Assembly: GCA_031280705.1 (NCBI GenBank)
Contig: JAITGJ010000091.1
Span: 1-15,703, forward strand
DNA length: 15,703 nt
DNA from: Spirochaetaceae bacterium
GTDB lineage: Bacteria > Spirochaetota > Spirochaetia > Treponematales > Breznakiellaceae
Direction: 5' to 3'
The notes under the pieces are model-generated. The model was given only the letters and a program-made list of their open reading frames with translations. It did no database searches and was not told the DNA's origin. Of this stretch, positions 11,543-15,703 are shown piece by piece; the first letter of the stretch is position 1; every line of letters starts with the position of its first letter. The position numbers and the translations under genes are program-made.

Positions 11543-13671
11543 TAACCGGTGCGATCCCGGCCCGATCGCGTCAAAAGATACACCTCCGCCTCAATGGGGA
11601 GGTAGGCCCGGCCAAAGTCCGCGGGAAGCAGGGAACGGTAGTTGAGTATGTAGGACCCCGACGGCGTTACCCGCAGGGCCTCAAGAACGGGGGCGATTCC
11701 TTCGGGCCGGTAAAGGCGCATCACGCTCCCGCCGGTTTCCCGGCACAGGTAGTCAATCTCATACTGCCGGCTGCCGTCTTGATGATTACTGTCGCCAAGG
11801 AGAACCGCGTAGAAAACAATGCCGTTATTGGCCAGATACGCGGCCAACTCCGACATGGCGTACCGGTCCCACGCGAGTTCCCCGGTTCTCCCGGTCCCGA
11901 CATAGACAACCGCCCGTTTTTTTGCGCCGGGAAGGAGGTCTGTCGCCGCGAGGCGGAGGGCAAGGTCGAACCGCCAGCGGGCCGTATAACTTTCCGCGCC
12001 GCCCCGCGCCGCCTTTTCAAGGTCCGCCCGGATGGGGGGCGCGGAGGAAGCGGCGGCGGACCAGTCGCGGAAGGGCGTTTCGGAAGCGGAAACCACGGAC
12101 ACGACGCGGGAAGAAGCGGCGCTGATGTCCCGGAGGGCCTGGACCATATCGTCCCCGAACGGCCGGGAAGCGGGGGAACGTTCAAAGAGGACCGCCACAT
12201 CGGTTTCCGCGGAACGGTACCCCGCATAGAGGAAATTCTGTTCCGCCGCGGCCTGGCCCTCTTCGCTCAGGAGGAAATTTCGCCGTTCAAGGCCCACCAC
12301 GGGGCGGCGGTTACGGTCCTGAACCTGGACTTCCACGGTTACCAGGGGAAAATTATCGGCGATAACCCGGTCAATCTGGACAAAGAGTCCGGACGCGAGG
12401 CTGTCTACCGGCGTCATCACCAAAACTTCATCGGTATTGAAATTAACCGCGAGGATATTTCCGTTCCGGTCAAGACCGGCGCTGAGTACGCGGCCCCGGG
12501 AATTCCCGGCTACGCCCAGTTCCGTGATGAGGGCGGTGTTTACGTCTACAAGGAGGAGCCGGTTTCCATCCGTGGTGATAAGGCCCCCGCCGGGGAAAAA
12601 GCGGAGTCCTTCGGGCCGGAGCAGCCCCGCGCCGATAACTTCCCCCAGGTAAAGGCCGTCCGGGTCAAAGGCGTAAATCTTCCCGCCGTCCGCCACAAAT
12701 ACGCGGCCTTCCCGCGCGGCTATCCCGGTGGGGGAAAGGAGGCCCGCAAAGCCGCCGGCTTCCCGCCCGCCGAACGAGGTGATAAAGGCGCCGCCGGGGT
12801 CAAATTTCGCGATCCGGCGGTTTCCGTAATCCACGACATAAAGATAGTCCGCTTCGTCCAGGGCGATATTCTGCGGGCCCATGAGCTGGCCCGGCGCAAT
12901 GCCCCGTGAGCCGATATAGGCAAGCCACTCTCCCGCCGGGCTGAGTACGCTGATCCGGCCCCCCCGGTACTCGGAGAGGAACAGCCGCCCGTCTCCGCCG
13001 CGCGCGAGGTCGTAGGGACGGTCAAAGCCGTTGAGGGGGCCGCGCCGCCGCTGCCGGATTATGCCGTTCACATCGATTTGGACGATTTCGTTGCTGCCGT
13101 AGGCCACCACCCAGGCGCTTCCGTCTTCCAGGGGGAGGACGGCGCTTGGCTGCCGGAACGCGGTGATCCCGTCGTAGCGGCCGGGAAAACTCCCGGCTTC
13201 GACATAACGGACGGCGGCGTCCGTACGGAGCGCGGCATTCCGGCGGTTCCGCACCGTTTCGGCTTTTCCCGAGAGGATAAGGCTTAACGGCGCGCCCGCC
13301 CCGTATGCCTCCGCCGCGGTCTGCCACTGGCGTATGGCGATTTCCTCAAGCCCGGAACGGTAATAGGCGCGGCCCAGCCACTCCAGGATCAACGCCTCGC
13401 CGGGGCGGTACGAAAGGGCGCGTTCAAAGGAAAGAATCGCTTCGTTGAAGGCATAGCGGTTAAACGACTGGACCCCGAGACGGAATTCTTCCCGCGCGTA
13501 CAGGGCGTTCCGGTCCGTGCCCGCCGGTCCCCGGTTCGGCGCGGGCGGTTCCGGCGGCGCTTCCTGCGCTCCCGCGAAAACCGCGGAAAAAACAAGTATC
13601 CCGGTCAGCGCCGCGATGACGGCGCCCGGGCGGAATGGCCGGACCTTTCCGGGTGAACGCGCGGACGCCAT
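11524..13671 (-). CDS. Secreted TPR / NHL beta-propeller / VWA-like protein
   Basis: The 715-residue protein has a signal peptide (about 16-36, ending VFAGAQE). Two TPR units follow (about 60-125: EEFRLGVQSFNRYAFNEAILSFERALSYRP, then ILEWLGRAYYRSGLEEIAIRQWQTAA). NHL-type blades make a probable beta-propeller (about 165-425), seen in repeats such as RPYDLARGGDGRLFLSEY, GPQNIALDEADYLYVVDYGNRRIAKFDPGG and SPTGIAAREGRVFVADGGKIYAFDPDG. A C-terminal region (about 445-700) resembles a von Willebrand A fold (TDVAVLFERSPAS, KRAVVYVGTG, NNGIVFYAVLLGD), but the metal-site DxSxS is ERSPAS, so metal binding is doubtful. A periplasmic or envelope interaction scaffold is inferred. Treponemes carry conserved proteins of this TPR-NHL type, but their role is not known to me. 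The ATG at 13671 overlaps the upstream TGA by one base (TGATG), with GGGAG 8 bases away; GTG 13674 (5-base spacing) is an alternative giving 716 residues. Confidence 0.85.
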   Translation of the reverse strand: MASARSPGKVRPFRPGAVIAALTGILVFSAVFAGAQEAPPEPPAPNRGPAGTDRNALYAREEFRLGVQSFNRYAFNEAILSFERALSYRPGEALILEWLGRAYYRSGLEEIAIRQWQTAAEAYGAGAPLSLILSGKAETVRNRRNAALRTDAAVRYVEAGSFPGRYDGITAFRQPSAVLPLEDGSAWVVAYGSNEIVQIDVNGIIRQRRRGPLNGFDRPYDLARGGDGRLFLSEYRGGRISVLSPAGEWLAYIGSRGIAPGQLMGPQNIALDEADYLYVVDYGNRRIAKFDPGGAFITSFGGREAGGFAGLLSPTGIAAREGRVFVADGGKIYAFDPDGLYLGEVIGAGLLRPEGLRFFPGGGLITTDGNRLLLVDVNTALITELGVAGNSRGRVLSAGLDRNGNILAVNFNTDEVLVMTPVDSLASGLFVQIDRVIADNFPLVTVEVQVQDRNRRPVVGLERRNFLLSEEGQAAAEQNFLYAGYRSAETDVAVLFERSPASRPFGDDMVQALRDISAASSRVVSVVSASETPFRDWSAAASSAPPIRADLEKAARGGAESYTARWRFDLALRLAATDLLPGAKKRAVVYVGTGRTGELAWDRYAMSELAAYLANNGIVFYAVLLGDSNHQDGSRQYEIDYLCRETGGSVMRLYRPEGIAPVLEALRVTPSGSYILNYRSLLPADFGRAYLPIEAEVYLLTRSGRDRTGYFPPLE

Positions 13672-14369
13672 CACGTTTTCTCCCGGAACGCCTTCCGCAT
13701 GTGTTTTTTTATATCATCGTTGTGGGGGGCGATTTCCTGCGCCCGGCGCAGCCATTGCCGCGCCTCCCCCATATCCCCGCACTGATAATACGCCCATCCC
13801 AGGGAATCAAGATACGCGGCGTTCGTAGGTTTGCGTTCCGCGGCCTGGCGGCAATAGCGAAGCCCCCGGTACAGGTCGATATTCGCGTCAACCAGCACAA
13901 AGCCGAGGCCGTTCATGGCCGTGGTATTGTGCTGATCGAGGTCCAGCGCTTTTTCGTACAGTTCCACGGCGCGGTCATTGTTCTTCTGGAGCCAGGCCGC
14001 GTACGCCATCGTGGTATAAATCTGGGCCGATTCAAACCCCTTCTTGATAAGCTGCCGCAGCTCAAATTCGGCCAACTGCGCCCGCCCGGTAACGACATAA
14101 ATATACGCCATGGCAAGGCGGCACTGGCAAATCCGCAAAGGATCGTTCCCCGCCGTGATCACCTGCTCCAGATTGACGAGTCCCTCGTCGTACCGGCCCA
14201 TTTTGGTATGGACCAGCCCGATATAGTAGGCAAGCTCGGCATTTTCCGTGGGGTCAAGTTTGTTCGCGTCTACATTGAGTAGTTCATGGAGCGAGGAATC
14301 CCACCTGCGGAGGGTGTAAAGCCGTTTTCCCTCGGCGAGCGACCCGGTCTTTTTCCCCGTTTCCGCCAT
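13671..14369 (-). CDS. TPR-repeat protein, cytoplasmic
   Basis: The 232-residue protein is almost entirely TPR helices: five units at about 44-77, 78-111, 114-148, 149-182 and 183-216, the best being IYTTMAYAAWLQKNNDRAVELYEKALDLD and AYLDSLGWAYYQCGDMGEARQWLRRAQEIAPHN. There is no signal peptide, membrane segment or catalytic domain. It lies one base after the GHMP kinase stop and overlaps the next gene's start by one base, so the three genes are translated as a coupled operon. A protein-protein adaptor role is inferred; the partner is unknown, and the secreted TPR/NHL product is in a different compartment. The ATG is preceded by a GAAGAG-type site within the end of the kinase gene. Confidence 0.85.
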   Translation of the reverse strand: MAETGKKTGSLAEGKRLYTLRRWDSSLHELLNVDANKLDPTENAELAYYIGLVHTKMGRYDEGLVNLEQVITAGNDPLRICQCRLAMAYIYVVTGRAQLAEFELRQLIKKGFESAQIYTTMAYAAWLQKNNDRAVELYEKALDLDQHNTTAMNGLGFVLVDANIDLYRGLRYCRQAAERKPTNAAYLDSLGWAYYQCGDMGEARQWLRRAQEIAPHNDDIKKHMRKAFREKT

Positions 14370-14370
14370 G

Positions 14371-15558
14371 TTACTCTTCCCGCCGGGGATGTTCCGCCTG
14401 GCTTACGATCCGCGCCCCCGGCGCGGGCCTGATCTCGTGGGTCAGCGGGTGGAACCCGAAAATACGCTCGTAATCCTCAAGCCGTTTCCGGTACTCCTCC
14501 AGCGCGTTTTCACCGATGATGGTATAAGTACATCCCCCGAATCCCTGCCCGGTCATCCGGGACCCCAGCACGCCTTCCATTTCCTGGGCCCGCTTTACCA
14601 GCCAGTCCACTTCCGGGCAGGACACTTCGTACAGGTCCCGGAGGCTTTCGTGGGAATGGAAAAATACCCGGGGCAGGGCGGCCATATCGTTTTTTTCCAT
14701 CGCGTCCGCCGCCTCGCCCACCCGGCGCAGTTCCTGAACAACGTGCATACAGCGGCGGCGTATCTTCTCCGGCAGGTTTCCCATATATTCAACCAGATCG
14801 TCGCCCGCAAAAGACCGGAGGCTTGTTCCCGCTTTTTTCCGCGAGAGCAGTTCAAGCCCCTTTTTCAGGTCTTTGCGCCGTTCCCGCAGCTCATCCTCAA
14901 CGCCCATCCGGGGTACGCGGGAATCCATCAGGATGATCCGGTACTTTGTAATGGGGCTTTTTATCTTTCTAACCGAAAGCGCCGGTTCGTCAACCACCAG
15001 AAAGCGGTCTTTTTTTCCGGAAAAAATAACCTGATAATCAACCGGTGCGGGGTTCCGCTCGAAAAAATCTGTCTGGGCGGCGCAGAGCCGGGTTAAAAGC
15101 TCTTTTTCGCTTACCGGGGCGTGGAACAGGCCCTTGAGCGCCATGACGGCGGCCACTTCGATTGCCTGCGACGAGGCCAGCCCCACCTGCTGGGGAATGT
15201 CCCCGGCCACGGTAAAATTCATGCCCTTTGCCCGAAAGCCCATGTCCGCAAACAGATGAATGGCAACCTTGATATTGTTTGCCCAGCGGTCCTCCCGCTT
15301 GTATTTTAGGTTGATAAGCGTGGTTCGTTTGCGCTCCCCCAGGTCCGCGGCGAAAAACCGGAGCGAGTTGTCCTTGCGGAGGCTTACGGCCACGCGGGCG
15401 TACCGGTCGATGGCCGAGGAAAAAAAGAGGCCCATTTTGGGCTCCCCGTGTTCGCCCAGATAATGAATGCGGCCCGGCGCCTCGGCAATAGTTACCGGCG
15501 CGGACTGGTCTTCTCCAATCTCGTATTCCGCCCGGTGAGCCGCCCCGATGTCCAGCAT
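14371..15558 (-). CDS. GHMP-family sugar kinase, galactokinase-like with altered sugar-binding motif
   Basis: The 395-residue protein has the galactokinase plan: motif 1 APGRIHYLGEHGEPKMG (27-43, with Arg30, Glu36 and His37), the ATP-binding motif 2 GDIPQQVGLASSQAIEVA (119-136), the catalytic-Asp region PVDYQVIFSG (172-181, Asp174), and motif 3 GSRMTGQGFGGC (332-343). Galactokinase phosphorylates galactose at C1 using ATP. The galactokinase signature normally reads GRxNxIGEHxDYNxG; here Asn is His and the sugar-binding Asp after GEHx is Glu, with Pro-Lys for Tyr-Asn. Motif 2 also lacks the usual SSSA. The enzyme may therefore act on another sugar or be weak on galactose, and no other Leloir gene is nearby. 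The ATG follows AAGGGG with about 7 bases between and a good promoter. It is the first gene of a three-gene coupled operon. Confidence 0.8.
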   Translation of the reverse strand: MLDIGAAHRAEYEIGEDQSAPVTIAEAPGRIHYLGEHGEPKMGLFFSSAIDRYARVAVSLRKDNSLRFFAADLGERKRTTLINLKYKREDRWANNIKVAIHLFADMGFRAKGMNFTVAGDIPQQVGLASSQAIEVAAVMALKGLFHAPVSEKELLTRLCAAQTDFFERNPAPVDYQVIFSGKKDRFLVVDEPALSVRKIKSPITKYRIILMDSRVPRMGVEDELRERRKDLKKGLELLSRKKAGTSLRSFAGDDLVEYMGNLPEKIRRRCMHVVQELRRVGEAADAMEKNDMAALPRVFFHSHESLRDLYEVSCPEVDWLVKRAQEMEGVLGSRMTGQGFGGCTYTIIGENALEEYRKRLEDYERIFGFHPLTHEIRPAPGARIVSQAEHPRREE

Positions 15559-15608
15559 TCGACAACCCCTTTCGCCTTATCGGCGCTTTGAAGTAAAGTA
15601 CGTGGACT

Positions 15609-15637
15609 ATCATACCAGAAAGGATTATTTTATTCAA
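15609..15637 (-). promoter_or_regulatory. Extended -10 promoter of the kinase-TPR-NHL operon
   Basis: On the minus strand TTGAAT (complement of 15632-15637) and TATGAT (complement of 15609-15614) are 17 bases apart, and the -10 is preceded by TGG (TGn extended form). The predicted start near 15602 gives a leader of about 44 nt. The region is AT-rich compared with its surroundings. Upstream, to the window end, I see only a weak AAACCC/GGGTTT inverted repeat (15671-15676 / 15688-15693). Confidence 0.7.
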
Positions 15638-15703
15638 TAAATTTTCCCGGAAAAACTGGACATTTATCCAAAACCCGTATGTTTTTTGGGTTTACCTCCG
15701 GCA

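Noticed and set aside
11416..12909. 497-codon open frame on the plus strand opposite the TPR/NHL gene
   Set aside because: Composition shadow: the minus-strand frame has clear TPR and NHL repeats and a signal peptide. This one has none and no ribosome-binding site.
1..15703. CRISPR array, tRNA, rRNA, insertion sequence or prophage
   Set aside because: No regularly spaced direct repeats, cloverleaf signatures, rRNA-like blocks or transposase/integrase frames were seen on reading both strands.

Overview
The window looks like a chromosomal segment of a GC-rich spirochaete, most likely a Treponema relative. This is an inference from gene content: a TPR/NHL-repeat secreted protein, Bat-like periplasmic genes, a short NifU, a GHKL-HDOD protein and a divergent NAD+-dependent DNA ligase. 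No search was run. I recognise no rRNA, tRNA, CRISPR array, phage or transposase gene. Most of the window is housekeeping and conserved spirochaetal genes with tight spacing. The unusual content is mainly in the gaps.

Left part (1-3986): the 3' end of a TatD-family hydrolase gene, a G-rich spacer with a G-quadruplex motif, then a promoter and a two-gene Fe-S unit. That unit is a NifS-type cysteine desulfurase followed by a short NifU with a scaffold domain and a BFD-like [2Fe-2S] domain but no Nfu domain. Next come a small, AT-richer gene for a membrane/coiled-coil protein (minus strand), driven by a perfect consensus promoter, and a predicted secreted or lipid-anchored endonuclease/exonuclease/phosphatase-fold protein. 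The last bases of the latter gene are duplicated downstream of its stop.

Middle (4084-8510): a GHKL-HDOD signalling protein on the minus strand diverges from a plus-strand set: a TPR lipoprotein, a BatD-like membrane protein with a C-terminal SH3-type domain, and a stand-alone Smr protein. Both divergent promoters place the predicted transcription start at or next to the start codon, which suggests leaderless messages. infA (GTG start) runs convergent to the Smr gene.

Gap 8521-9203: palindromes and a decayed, frameshifted coding stretch lie between ligA and infA. Gap 11184-11523: a two-hairpin palindromic element whose left edge recurs at 2348, and a tandem duplication of the 3' end of the neighbouring gene.

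Right part (9204-15558, all minus strand): a GHMP kinase of the galactokinase family, a TPR protein and a secreted TPR/NHL/VWA-like protein form a tightly coupled operon behind an extended -10 promoter. A separate, divergent ligA lies downstream.
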